From assembly GCA_041617155.1 (NCBI GenBank), contig JBFJPL010000026.1, positions 1-46,014 of the forward strand: DNA of 46,014 nucleotides. The letters run 5' to 3'. A program made the translations under genes and the position numbers. How positions within the stretch are numbered: the first letter of the stretch is position 1; each line of letters starts with the position of its first letter. Positions 1 through 7,252 of this stretch are shown here, in pieces. The notes beneath the pieces were generated by a model. It had not been told where the DNA came from. It saw only the letters and a list, made by a program, of their open reading frames with translations, and made no database searches. Origin of the DNA: CAMYKD01 sp041617155 (GTDB lineage: Bacteria > Pseudomonadota > Alphaproteobacteria > Kiloniellales > JAKSDN01).

Positions 1-1198
1 CGCCCAGCTCGGCGTCCTCGGCGGTGATCGCCTCGGCGGGGTTGTGGCTGATGCCGCCCTTGCAGCGCACGAAGATCATGCCGACCTCGGCGATCTCGGC
101 GATGGTCATGGCGTCGTGGCCGGCGCCGCTGGGCAGGCGCAAGGAGGCCTGGCCCTCGTCGGCGATGGCGCGCTCCAGCTGCTCGATCAGCCACGGGCTG
201 CAGGGGCAGCTCGGGTTCTCGTCGTACTTCTCGATGCGGGCCTCGAGGCCGCGCCGCTCGGCGATGCCGCGGATGCCGGCGATAACTTCGGTCACCGCGG
301 CTTCGCGCACCGCGTCGCTCTCGGCCCGAATGTCCAGCGAGAAGCTAGCCTGCCCCGGGATGACGTTGGCCGCGCCCGGCAGCGCCTCGATCTTGCCGAC
401 CGTGCCGACCAGGCCGGCTGCGCCGGTGCAGCGCCGCTCAACCAGCAATACCGCCTCGGCCGCCGCCGCCAGGGCGTCGCGCCGTCCGGACATGGGCACG
501 GTGCCGGCGTGGCCGGCCATGCCGAACAGATCGATCCGAAAACGCGTCGCCCCCGAGATCGCGGTCACCGTGCCCAGCGCCAGGCCCTTCGACTCCAGGA
601 CCGGGCCCTGCTCGATGTGCAGTTCGACAAAGGCGTGCAGCTCCTCGGCACGGCGCCGGGCCTCGCCGACCCGCGCCGGATCCAGGCCGAAGGCGCGCAT
701 GGCCTCGGCCATGGTGATCCCCTCGGCATCGCGGCAGCTCAGGCAGTCGGGATCAATGGTGCCGGCGACCGCCCGGCTGCCGGTGAGGGTAGCGGGGAAG
801 CGCACGCCTTCCTCGTTGGCGAAGCCGACCACCTCGATCGCGAAGTTCGGCCGCTCCCCGGCCTGATGCAGGGCCTTGACGCAGGCGATGCCGGTCAGCA
901 CGCCGAGCATGCCGTCGTACTTGCCGGCGTTGCGCACGGTGTCCAGGTGCGAGCCGGTCATGAGCGCGGGCAGGCCGGGCTCGGCGCCCTCGTAACGGCC
1001 GACCAGGTTGCCGACCGGATCGATGTGGCAGGCCATGCCGGCCGTCTGCATCCAGTCTTGCACCAGCTCGTTGGCCGCCCTGTGCTGGTCGGTCAGATAG
1101 CTGCGGGTCAGACCCTCGTCCGTTTCGCTGCAGGTGGCGAGGCTTTCGGACCAGGACATGAGCTCCGTGCCGATCGGCGGCGGACTGTTTCCCCTCAT
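1..1198 (-). CDS. M20-family allantoate amidohydrolase / N-carbamoyl-L-amino-acid hydrolase (3' end cut by window)
   Basis: Zn-dependent amidohydrolase of the carbamoylase/allantoate amidohydrolase branch of peptidase family M20, which cleaves a ureido or carbamoyl group and releases ammonia and CO2. About 399 residues are visible and the family is usually 400-420, so only the last few residues are missing. Metal and substrate motifs seen in order: GSHLDTV with a following KYDG (near residue 90), FANEEGVRFP with its conserved Glu-Glu pair (about 130), and near the C terminus SGAGHDAM and GGISHNPAEA. The ATG at 1198 has a GGGAGGA Shine-Dalgarno about 10 nt upstream. It is divergent from a PuuE-type allantoinase 125 bp away, which makes allantoate the likely substrate: PuuE would make allantoate and this enzyme would hydrolyse it. 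A carbamoyl-amino-acid hydrolase role cannot be excluded from sequence alone. Confidence 0.85.
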   Translation of the reverse strand, partial: MRGNSPPPIGTELMSWSESLATCSETDEGLTRSYLTDQHRAANELVQDWMQTAGMACHIDPVGNLVGRYEGAEPGLPALMTGSHLDTVRNAGKYDGMLGVLTGIACVKALHQAGERPNFAIEVVGFANEEGVRFPATLTGSRAVAGTIDPDCLSCRDAEGITMAEAMRAFGLDPARVGEARRRAEELHAFVELHIEQGPVLESKGLALGTVTAISGATRFRIDLFGMAGHAGTVPMSGRRDALAAAAEAVLLVERRCTGAAGLVGTVGKIEALPGAANVIPGQASFSLDIRAESDAVREAAVTEVIAGIRGIAERRGLEARIEKYDENPSCPCSPWLIEQLERAIADEGQASLRLPSGAGHDAMTIAEIAEVGMIFVRCKGGISHNPAEAITAEDAELG

Positions 1199-1323
1199 GG
1201 CGCGCGCTATCCTCCCGCTCAGGGCATGGCTGTATGCCGCCCGAACTATTGGTATGATACAGAAAATCGCTGTGCCGTGAAGATTGCGGCCGTGGCCATT
1301 CGAAACGAAGAGCTGAGAGGGCG

Positions 1324-2232
1324 ATGGCGGACAAATACCCCCGAGACATGGTCGGCTACGGCCGCCGGACGCCCGATCCCCAGTGGCCCGGCGGAGCCCG
1401 CGTAGCGCTCCAGTTCGTGATCAACTACGAGGAAGGCGGCGAGAACTGCATCCTGCACGGCGACGCCGCCTCGGAAGCCTTTCTCTCCGAGACCATCGGC
1501 GCCCAGCCCCTTGCAGGCGTCCGCAACATGAACATGGAGTCGGTCTACGAGTACGGCAGCCGCGCCGGTTTCTGGCGGCTCTACCGCCTGTTCACGGGGC
1601 GCGGCCTGCCGGTCACGGTCTACGGCGTCGCCATGGCGCTCGAACGCAACCCGGAGGCCGTTCGGGCGATGCTCGAGGCGGACTGGGAAATCGCCAGCCA
1701 CGGCTACCGCTGGATCGACTACCAGTATTTCGACGAGGCCGAGGAGCGGGCCCACCTGAAGCGGGCGATCGAGATCCACGAACGCACCACCGGCAGCCGA
1801 CCGCTCGGCTGGTACACCGGACGGATCAGCCCTAACACCCGCCGGCTGGTGGTCGAGGAAGGCGGCTTCCTCTACGACGCCGACTCCTATGCCGACGATC
1901 TGCCTTACTGGGTGCTCGACCACGGCCGGCCGCACCTGGTGATCCCCTACACCCTGGACTGCAACGACATGCGTTTCGCATCGGCCCAGGGTTTCAATTC
2001 CGGCGATCAGTTCTTCACCTATCTGAAGGATAGCTTCGACACGCTCTATCAGGAAGGCGCGGCGGCACCCAAGATGATGTCCGTCGGCCTGCACTGCCGC
2101 TTGGTCGGCCGGCCCGGGCGAAGCGCCGCGCTCGCGCGCTTCCTGGACTACGTGCAGTCCAAGGACCAGGCCTGGGTCTGCCGGCGGATCGATATTGCCC
2201 GCCACTGGCACGACAGGCACAAGCCGTCCTAG
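1324..2232 (+). CDS. puuE: allantoinase PuuE (metal-independent, polysaccharide-deacetylase fold)
   Basis: Protein of 302 aa, the usual size for PuuE, which opens the hydantoin ring of allantoin to give allantoate. It has the NodB/polysaccharide deacetylase-like fold. The N terminus (YPRDMVGYGRRTPDPQWPGG) and the following VALQFVINYEEGGE are characteristic of the family. Further conserved stretches are the ESVYEYGSRAGFWR region (about residue 75), SHGYRWIDYQ (about 125) and GWYTGRISPNTRRLV (about 160). The ATG is preceded by a purine-rich GAGAGGG. It is divergent from the M20 amidohydrolase gene and the two probably act in consecutive steps of ureide catabolism in the cytoplasm. The ureidoglycolate step and the rest of purine catabolism are not in the window. 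Confidence 0.9.
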   Translation: MADKYPRDMVGYGRRTPDPQWPGGARVALQFVINYEEGGENCILHGDAASEAFLSETIGAQPLAGVRNMNMESVYEYGSRAGFWRLYRLFTGRGLPVTVYGVAMALERNPEAVRAMLEADWEIASHGYRWIDYQYFDEAEERAHLKRAIEIHERTTGSRPLGWYTGRISPNTRRLVVEEGGFLYDADSYADDLPYWVLDHGRPHLVIPYTLDCNDMRFASAQGFNSGDQFFTYLKDSFDTLYQEGAAAPKMMSVGLHCRLVGRPGRSAALARFLDYVQSKDQAWVCRRIDIARHWHDRHKPS

Positions 2233-2490
2233 CCCTTCCCAATGTCCTAATCCCGACGCTCGTCTGATCGGCTTTGCCGCACAGCTGTGACAACCATGTC
2301 CCCAAACATGTGTCAGCTTTCTCTCCGGTCTAGACAGGGAGAGGCCCACGGCGAAGCAGTGGGAGGGTGAGGGGGCGTTGTTCGGCGATTTCGCGCCGGC
2401 ATGTTTCCGGCGAGCGCGCTCGACGAAGTTTTTTGACCTGGCAAGCGGCATGACGCATCTTTCCCTCGTTTCGAACGAGGGGGTGGCCAA
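2233..2490. other. 258-bp intergenic region with decayed-looking sequence
   Basis: No convincing gene. Around 2288-2335 there is a short imperfect inverted repeat (TGACA...CATGT / ACATG...TGTCA) followed by CTCTCCGGTCTAGACAGGGAGAG, a string that resembles sequence I associate with the ends of some transposase genes. This could be a remnant, but nothing in it is diagnostic. The hairpin next to the downstream start codon is listed separately. Confidence 0.35.
2463..2481 (+). promoter_or_regulatory. perfect hairpin just upstream of the Ni/Co transporter start
   Basis: CCCTCGTT (2463-2470), loop TCG, AACGAGGG (2474-2481): a perfect 8-bp stem with a 3-nt loop. Its right arm runs into the purine-rich stretch GAGGGGG that would serve as the Shine-Dalgarno for the GTG at 2491. 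The structure could mask the ribosome-binding site and act as a translational control, or it could be a DNA operator. Role is inferred. Confidence 0.4.
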
Positions 2491-3207
2491 GTGGCTTCGA
2501 TTCTGATGCTGGGCTTTATGATCGGTATGCAACACGCGCTGGAAGCCGATCACGTGGCGGCGGTGGCGGCGATCGCGACGCGCGGGCGCTCGGTGCGGAA
2601 GATCGCGCGACAAGGGGCGATCTGGGGCCTTGGTCATAGTCTCACCCTGGTTCTGCTCGGCGGCATGGTGCTGCTGATGGGATCGGCGGTACCGCCGGGA
2701 CTGGCCCGCATGCTCGAGTTCTCGGTTGGGCTGATGCTGGTCGCGCTGGGCGTCGGTGTGCTGTGCCGCCTGGTCCGTGCGCGCATCCATTTCCATCGGC
2801 ACCGGCATGGCGACGGCGTCGTCCATATCCACGCCCATTCGCACGCCGGCGAAGGCCGTGCCCATGACCCGGCGCACCACGTGCACGAGCACCCCGGCGG
2901 CCTGCCGCTCGGCAGCTTCCTGGTCGGCATGGTGCACGGCCTGGCCGGTTCCGCTGCCCTGGTGATGCTCGTCCTGAGCTCGGTCCAGTCGACCGTGACC
3001 GGGCTGGCATACATTGCCGTCTTCGCCTGTGGTTCGATCGTCGGCATGGCGGCGCTTTCGGCGGTGATCGCGGTCCCGCTGAGCTATTCGACCCGCCTGC
3101 TGACCTGGGCACACTACGCGCTGCAGGGCGCGGTCGGCGGCGCGACCGTGGTCATCGGTGGCATCATCGCCTATCGAACCGGAAGCGCCATCTGGTTTGT
3201 CGGCTAA
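2491..3207 (+). CDS. nickel/cobalt transporter family (NiCoT/UreH-like) membrane protein
   Basis: A 238-aa integral membrane protein. The N-terminal helix carries GMQHALEADHVAAV, the HxxxxDH signature of NiCoT/UreH-type nickel and cobalt permeases. About six hydrophobic segments are visible, and between the third and fourth there is a His-rich loop (residues about 95-135, containing HFHRHRHGDG, HIHAHSHAGEG and HHVHEHPGG), as expected for a metal-binding loop. A second family-like motif, GMVHGLAGSAAL, follows. The start is GTG at 2491 behind a GAGGGGG stretch; the next in-frame ATG (2506) would remove part of helix 1. It lies downstream of the ureide genes, so supply of nickel to urease is a reasonable but unproven role; cobalt is equally possible. 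Confidence 0.8.
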   Translation: MASILMLGFMIGMQHALEADHVAAVAAIATRGRSVRKIARQGAIWGLGHSLTLVLLGGMVLLMGSAVPPGLARMLEFSVGLMLVALGVGVLCRLVRARIHFHRHRHGDGVVHIHAHSHAGEGRAHDPAHHVHEHPGGLPLGSFLVGMVHGLAGSAALVMLVLSSVQSTVTGLAYIAVFACGSIVGMAALSAVIAVPLSYSTRLLTWAHYALQGAVGGATVVIGGIIAYRTGSAIWFVG

Positions 3208-3218
3208 GCCCTCGTCTC

Positions 3219-3233
3219 GGCCGGATTCCGGCC
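3219..3233 (+). terminator. short GC-rich hairpin after the Ni/Co transporter
   Basis: GGCCGG, loop ATT, CCGGCC, beginning 12 nt after the stop codon of the transporter gene. There is no T-run behind it, so it is at best a weak or Rho-assisted 3' end. Confidence 0.3.
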
Positions 3234-3335
3234 GGCGGTTCGCGATGCCCAAGGCCCTGGAAACACAGGCGGAATTGGGCGAAAATGGTCCTCGGTTAGG
3301 ATTTCATGCTAGACCTCGACTAGGTAGGTCGTTTG

Positions 3336-4394
3336 ATGAAGCTCTGGGAAGGACTTCCGATCTGGCACCAGATCGGGCCGCTGCTGGTCCTCTTGCTTCT
3401 CGCCGCCTGCGCGGCGGACGGAGCCGGCGGCACGGGAACAGAACGCGCGGCTCTGGTTTCGGAAAGCCAGTCCTTGCTCGCCGATCTGGGCTATGCGCCG
3501 GGTCCGGTGGACGGCGTGCCCGGTTCGCGTACGGCGGCGGCGGTGCGCGCCTATCAGAAGGACCATGGCCTGGTCGTCGATGGTGCCGTCGGCCAGGACC
3601 TGCTGGCGCACCTCCAGGCGACCCGCCAGGCACGTCTGGTTATGCAGGCGCAAAATAAGTTGGCGGCACTGGGCTACGACCCGGGACCGATTGACGGCAA
3701 GGAAGGCCCCGGGACCCGCGCCGCGGTGGAAGCCTTCCAGGCGTCGGCCGGCCTTGAGCGCGACGGACGGGTGACGCAGGAACTGCTCGGGGTTCTGGCG
3801 GCGACCTCGGTGAAGGCCCCGGCCAAAGCGGTCCAAGGCGAACAGCCCGCCGGCGCCATCGAGACCACCGTGTCGCGTCCGAAATCGCACATCCTCGAAC
3901 CGGGCGACCGGATCATGCTGCGCTATCTCGGCACGGAGGGCAAAGCCGCGGAACTTCCGGTCCAAGCCGATGGCCGCCTTGCCCTGCCCGGAGGTGGAAG
4001 CGTGCGGGCGGCCGGCCTCGACCTCAAGGAGCTGCGTGACAAGATCACGGTGCAATTGATCGAGAGTTATGTCGATACGCTCAAGGTCAAGGTCGAATTG
4101 GATGAACGGCAGGGCCGGGCTGATGCGGCCACGGCACGCGGCGGAGCCGGCAAGCTTGAACCGGGTGATCGAGCGCTGGTCCGCTTGGCCGATGGGCAAA
4201 CACCGATCGAACTCGATGTCGGGGCGGATGGCTGGCTGATGCTGCCCGGGGCGGGACAGGTAAAGGCCGCCGGTCTCGAGCCGCCGGAGCTCGAGGTGGA
4301 GATCACCTTGGAGTTGCTCGAGTCCTATATGAGCAAGCTCGATGTGAGCGTCGATCTCGCGGCGGCCGCCGCAACCGCGGAGCCCGAGGACTGA
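3336..4394 (+). CDS. lipoprotein with two peptidoglycan-binding domains and two SLBB/polysaccharide-export-like domains
   Basis: A 352-aa predicted lipoprotein. A signal segment (IGPLLVLLLLAACAADG) ends in the lipobox LAAC, so the mature protein would start at that Cys. Two PG_binding_1-type repeats follow at about residues 40-90 and 100-150, each with the pattern LGYxPGPxDGxxGxxTxAAVxAYQ. The C-terminal half contains two copies (about 180-250 and 265-335) of a unit of the form LEPGDR...V.ADGxLxLPGxGxVxAAGL, which resembles the polysaccharide-export/SLBB beta domain of Wza-type proteins. I do not recognise a named family with this exact order. An ATG at 3336 follows immediately after a TTG at 3333; the ATG is preferred. 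No capsule genes are nearby, so export is not implied. A role in anchoring an envelope complex to peptidoglycan is inference. Confidence 0.75.
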   Translation: MKLWEGLPIWHQIGPLLVLLLLAACAADGAGGTGTERAALVSESQSLLADLGYAPGPVDGVPGSRTAAAVRAYQKDHGLVVDGAVGQDLLAHLQATRQARLVMQAQNKLAALGYDPGPIDGKEGPGTRAAVEAFQASAGLERDGRVTQELLGVLAATSVKAPAKAVQGEQPAGAIETTVSRPKSHILEPGDRIMLRYLGTEGKAAELPVQADGRLALPGGGSVRAAGLDLKELRDKITVQLIESYVDTLKVKVELDERQGRADAATARGGAGKLEPGDRALVRLADGQTPIELDVGADGWLMLPGAGQVKAAGLEPPELEVEITLELLESYMSKLDVSVDLAAAAATAEPED

Positions 4395-4409
4395 CCGGAT
4401 TCGCGTTCC

Positions 4410-5996
4410 CTAGCGACGCGGCCCCTTTCGTTCGACCACGCCGGACGGGGTCAGCATTTGATTGGCCAGCACGCGCTCGTCGTGGTTCATGCGCCAGGAC
4501 AAGAGCTTCTGGGCATAGCTCAGCACCAGATCGCGGCGCGCCGGGTCGCCCGCCAGGTTGCGGAGCTCCGAAGGATCCTCCTGCAGATCGAAGAACAGCG
4601 GCGGCAGGGCCGTGAAGTGCACGTATTTGTACCGCGGGCCGCGGATCGCATTCATGGTGCACTGGTCGGATGCCAGACCGAGCGCCCGCTCGTGCTTCTG
4701 GTCGACCACGTCGCGGAAATCGTACTCCCAGTGGGCCTCCTCGCGCCAATCCGCCGGGTGCTCGCCGCGGCAGAACGGCAGGAGCGAGAGTCCGTCGCAT
4801 TGTGCCGGCGTTTCCAGTTCAAGCCAATCGAGGATGGTCGGCATGATATCGACGTTCTCGGTGAAGGCCTCGATCCGGCCGCCGCGGCCGTTGTCCGCCG
4901 CGGGCCGCGGGTCGCGCAAGATCAGGGGAATGTGGAAGGCCTGGTCGAAATAGCCGTATTTGCCGAACAGCCAGTGGTCGCCCAGGAACTCGCCATGGTC
5001 GCTGGTGAAGACGATCAAGGTGCGTTCGTAAAGGCCGTGATCCTTCAGAAAACCGATCAGGCGGCCGATCTGGTCGTCGACCTCGGTCATCATGGCGTAG
5101 TAGGTGGCGCGGACCTGACGCAGGTCGCGCTCGCTCATGTGCAGGCCGTCGATGGTGCGCAGGCCATGCGACAGATCGGTGCCGCCCTGGTTGAAGAGAT
5201 AGAAGGCAAGCCAAGGATGCTGTTCGGCTTCCTTTTCAGGTGTCGCGGCACGCCGCGGCGGCGGCACCTCCGCCGGATCGTAGAGATCGTTGTAGGGTGC
5301 CGGCACCAGGAAGGGCGGATGCGGCGCCAAATATGAGAGGTGCAGGAACCAGGGCCGTTCGCCGCGCACCGAGAGGTACCTGATCGCCGCCGAGGTCAGG
5401 AAGGCGGTGTTGCTGTCCTCGGCCTTGTAGAGCGCCGGCGCATAGGTTGGCCCGCGGTCTTGGGCGCCGGGCGCGTCCTTCTGCGGGCGGAACACGCCGT
5501 AGTGGCCCGGCGGCACGTCGTAGCCCTTGGCCTTGAGGTCGGCCAGCCACGACAACTGGTCGTCCTTCAGCACGACCTCCGGCGTCATGCCCGGCAGCAG
5601 GCCTTCGTAGTTGGTCAAGGCCGGGTCGCCGGGCGCCAGGCGGCGCGGGTCGGCGCTCACGTCGGTGTAGCCGAACAGCACCGGGTCGTAGCCGGCCTTG
5701 CGCGCCTCCAGCGCCACATTGCTATGGCGCGCGTCGAGCGGCGCGCCGTTCACGACCGAACGGTGGTTCTGCAGGTACAAACCGGTGTAGAGCGAGGCGC
5801 GCCCGGGCCCGCAGGGAGTCGCCTGGGAATAGTGCCGGGCGAACAGCACGCCGTCGGCGGCCAGGCGGTCCAGGTTCGGGGTCTTGAGGCACGGGTGACC
5901 CAGCGCGGAAAGGCAATCGCCGCGCCATTGGTCGGCCGTGATGAAAAGCACGTTATAGGGTCCGGTCACGGCGGGAGCTCGCTCTCGGTCTGCCAA
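4410..5996 (-). CDS. sulfatase-superfamily hydrolase, phosphonate monoester hydrolase type
   Basis: A 528-aa alkaline-phosphatase-superfamily enzyme. It reads closely to the Rhizobium/Burkholderia phosphonate monoester hydrolases along its length: NVLFITADQWRGDCL (metal ligand Asp), CGPGRASLYTG (the formylglycine-type CxPxR nucleophile motif, about residue 62), GYDPVLFGYTD, FLHLSYLAPHPPF, FTSDHGEFLGDH with a following GKYGYFD (second metal site), CDGLSLLPF, and YKYVHFTALPPLFFDL near the end. The Cys would need conversion to formylglycine by a sulfatase-modifying enzyme, which is not in the window. Substrates of this group include phosphonate monoesters, phosphate diesters and sulfate esters; the real one is unknown. 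The longest frame begins with TTG (5996); a GTG at 5969 is an alternative. No signal peptide is seen, so it is cytoplasmic. Confidence 0.85.
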   Translation of the reverse strand: MADRERAPAVTGPYNVLFITADQWRGDCLSALGHPCLKTPNLDRLAADGVLFARHYSQATPCGPGRASLYTGLYLQNHRSVVNGAPLDARHSNVALEARKAGYDPVLFGYTDVSADPRRLAPGDPALTNYEGLLPGMTPEVVLKDDQLSWLADLKAKGYDVPPGHYGVFRPQKDAPGAQDRGPTYAPALYKAEDSNTAFLTSAAIRYLSVRGERPWFLHLSYLAPHPPFLVPAPYNDLYDPAEVPPPRRAATPEKEAEQHPWLAFYLFNQGGTDLSHGLRTIDGLHMSERDLRQVRATYYAMMTEVDDQIGRLIGFLKDHGLYERTLIVFTSDHGEFLGDHWLFGKYGYFDQAFHIPLILRDPRPAADNGRGGRIEAFTENVDIMPTILDWLELETPAQCDGLSLLPFCRGEHPADWREEAHWEYDFRDVVDQKHERALGLASDQCTMNAIRGPRYKYVHFTALPPLFFDLQEDPSELRNLAGDPARRDLVLSYAQKLLSWRMNHDERVLANQMLTPSGVVERKGPRR

Positions 5997-6417
5997 ATCG
6001 AAGGGAAACTAAACCCAAGTCGCGGCGAACGCCATATCCGCAGCGCCGCAGGCAAAGCACCGCCGGCGGGGGCGCCGACGGGGCAGAGGTTGGGCGCGAC
6101 AGGTGGAAGTGTATGGGTCCCCATGAGCCCCATGTGTCGTGCGCGGCGACTCACGTCGACGGAACCCGAACGCCTTTACACTATGCTTCTGTTGTGACGG
6201 CCGGATACCAGCTTTATGACGGTCAGATGAAAAACCGCTCCCGGGAGCTACAGCCGCCGCAGCCACCGCCGCTGTCGATCCCACTGCGGACCGATCGACG
6301 TCTTGGGCGTGCTCCGATGCCCAGAGAGCGGCCGCTTGGCCGCAGTCCAACGGCATACTCTGCAGCAGGGGCTTAACTAGCTGATACCATTTGGAAATTA
6401 CCGGGCGTTTTAGCGTG

Positions 6418-6437
6418 ATTCGGTTATCATTCGGTTA
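6418..6437 (+). repeat. 11-bp-phased direct repeat upstream of cspA
   Basis: ATTCGGTTA occurs at 6418-6426 and again at 6429-6437, 11 bp apart, i.e. about one helical turn. Such spacing is typical of tandem regulator half-sites. Nothing identifies the regulator. Confidence 0.4.
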
Positions 6438-6518
6438 GCTTGCCATCGCCACTTTTCGGTCGGTCATGCGTTTGGCGCTTGCAAATTTCGCGCGACAGGC
6501 CCATTTATTCCCCACTTG

Positions 6519-6547
6519 TTGCACGTTACTGCGGCGTAACTTGTTAG
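6519..6547 (+). promoter_or_regulatory. candidate promoter for cspA with a palindromic spacer
   Basis: TTGCAC (6519-6524), 17-nt spacer, TGTTAG (6542-6547). The -10 match is poor. The spacer contains the palindrome GTTAC-TGCGGC-GTAAC (6525-6540), which could be an operator. It would give a leader of roughly 100 nt before the cold-shock gene. Confidence 0.3.
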
Positions 6548-6655
6548 CGCCATCGCGTCTAGCCGAGCTACTCCTCGAAGTTGTGCACTGACAAACCAGG
6601 CGGTGAGCCAAGCTGTGGCCCCCGTTGAGAGATCGAATGAGTGAAAGGAGTAGCC

Positions 6656-6865
6656 ATGGCTACCGGAACAGTAAAATGGTTCAACCCCACCAAGGGTTAC
6701 GGGTTCATCGAGCCGAGCGACGGCTCGAAGGACGCCTTCGTCCACATCTCCGCCGTTGAGCGTGCGGGGCTGGGCAGCCTTCGCGAAGGACAGAAGGTCG
6801 AGTACGAGTTGGTGGCCGGCCGCAACGGAAAGTCTTCCGCTGAGAATCTGGTCGCGCTCGACTGA
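6656..6865 (+). CDS. cspA: cold-shock-domain protein (CspA family)
   Basis: A 69-aa single cold-shock domain, normal length for the family. RNP1 (KGYGFIEP) and RNP2 (DAFVHISAVE) are intact and the N terminus MATGTVKWFNPTKGYG is typical. It binds single-stranded RNA/DNA and acts as an RNA chaperone. The ATG at 6656 is chosen because a perfect AAAGGAG (6644-6650) sits 5 nt upstream; an in-frame GTG at 6641 would include that Shine-Dalgarno in the coding region. It stands alone behind a long untranslated region, in line with regulation at the mRNA level. Which csp paralogue it is cannot be told here. Confidence 0.95.
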   Translation: MATGTVKWFNPTKGYGFIEPSDGSKDAFVHISAVERAGLGSLREGQKVEYELVAGRNGKSSAENLVALD

Positions 6866-7022
6866 GCGGCCGGCTAGAGCGGTCGAGAGCCGATTGACCG
6901 GAGACCCATGGGATTGGCTGGGGGAGCGGTCGACTCTTCCTCAGCTTTTCTTCTTTATGCGGCCAGCCCCGCGGCCGGCCGATCGCCGGAGCATCTGACG
7001 CTGCCGGCGGGGAGGAAAATGA

Positions 7023-7181
7023 ATGGCCCGCAGGCCCAACTACAAATTCGAACGAATGGAACGGGACAGGCTCAAGGCCGCCAAAAAGGCTGAAAAGGCC
7101 AAGGCCAAGAGCGAGAAAAGTGAGGCAACCGAGCCGGAGGCAGCGGATCAAGAGGATGATAGGGCGCCGGACGGCGCCTGA
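7023..7181 (+). CDS. small highly charged protein (52 aa)
   Basis: Reads MARRPNYKFERMERDRLKAA and continues as a Lys/Glu/Ala-rich tail ending EDDRAPDGA. A GGAGG lies 7 nt upstream of the ATG (7011-7015). The opening MARRPNYxFERxxRDR followed by a KKAEK-type stretch is one I recognise from short uncharacterised alphaproteobacterial proteins. The basic first half and acidic second half suggest a soluble, probably helical or disordered nucleic-acid or ribosome-associated peptide, but no function is known. It lies 157 bp after cspA on the same strand and could be cotranscribed. Confidence 0.7.
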   Translation: MARRPNYKFERMERDRLKAAKKAEKAKAKSEKSEATEPEAADQEDDRAPDGA

Positions 7182-7252
7182 TCCAAGGGTTTGCCCGTGC
7201 AATCATCCTTTAACCGGGTTGAGCTAGTCTAGGTGCAGGAGCTCAATGGCCG

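Larger units (their letters stand above)
5997..6655. other. 659-bp intergenic region upstream of the cold-shock gene
   Basis: No gene is supported on either strand. The first half is GC-rich and featureless. From about 6370 it becomes AT-richer and contains a phased direct repeat (6418-6437) and a promoter-like element (6519-6547), both listed separately. A long leader before a csp gene is common, so the last hundred or so bases are probably 5' UTR. Confidence 0.5.

Noticed and set aside
1246..3252. 668-codon minus-strand frame across the allantoinase and Ni/Co genes
   Set aside because: It lies antisense to two genes with clear family motifs, and its own translation shows no recognisable domain.
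6174..6200. TTTACACTATGCTTCTGTTGTG, reminiscent of a promoter
   Set aside because: The -35-like and -10-like hexamers are almost adjacent, so the spacing cannot support sigma-70 binding, and no gene follows directly.
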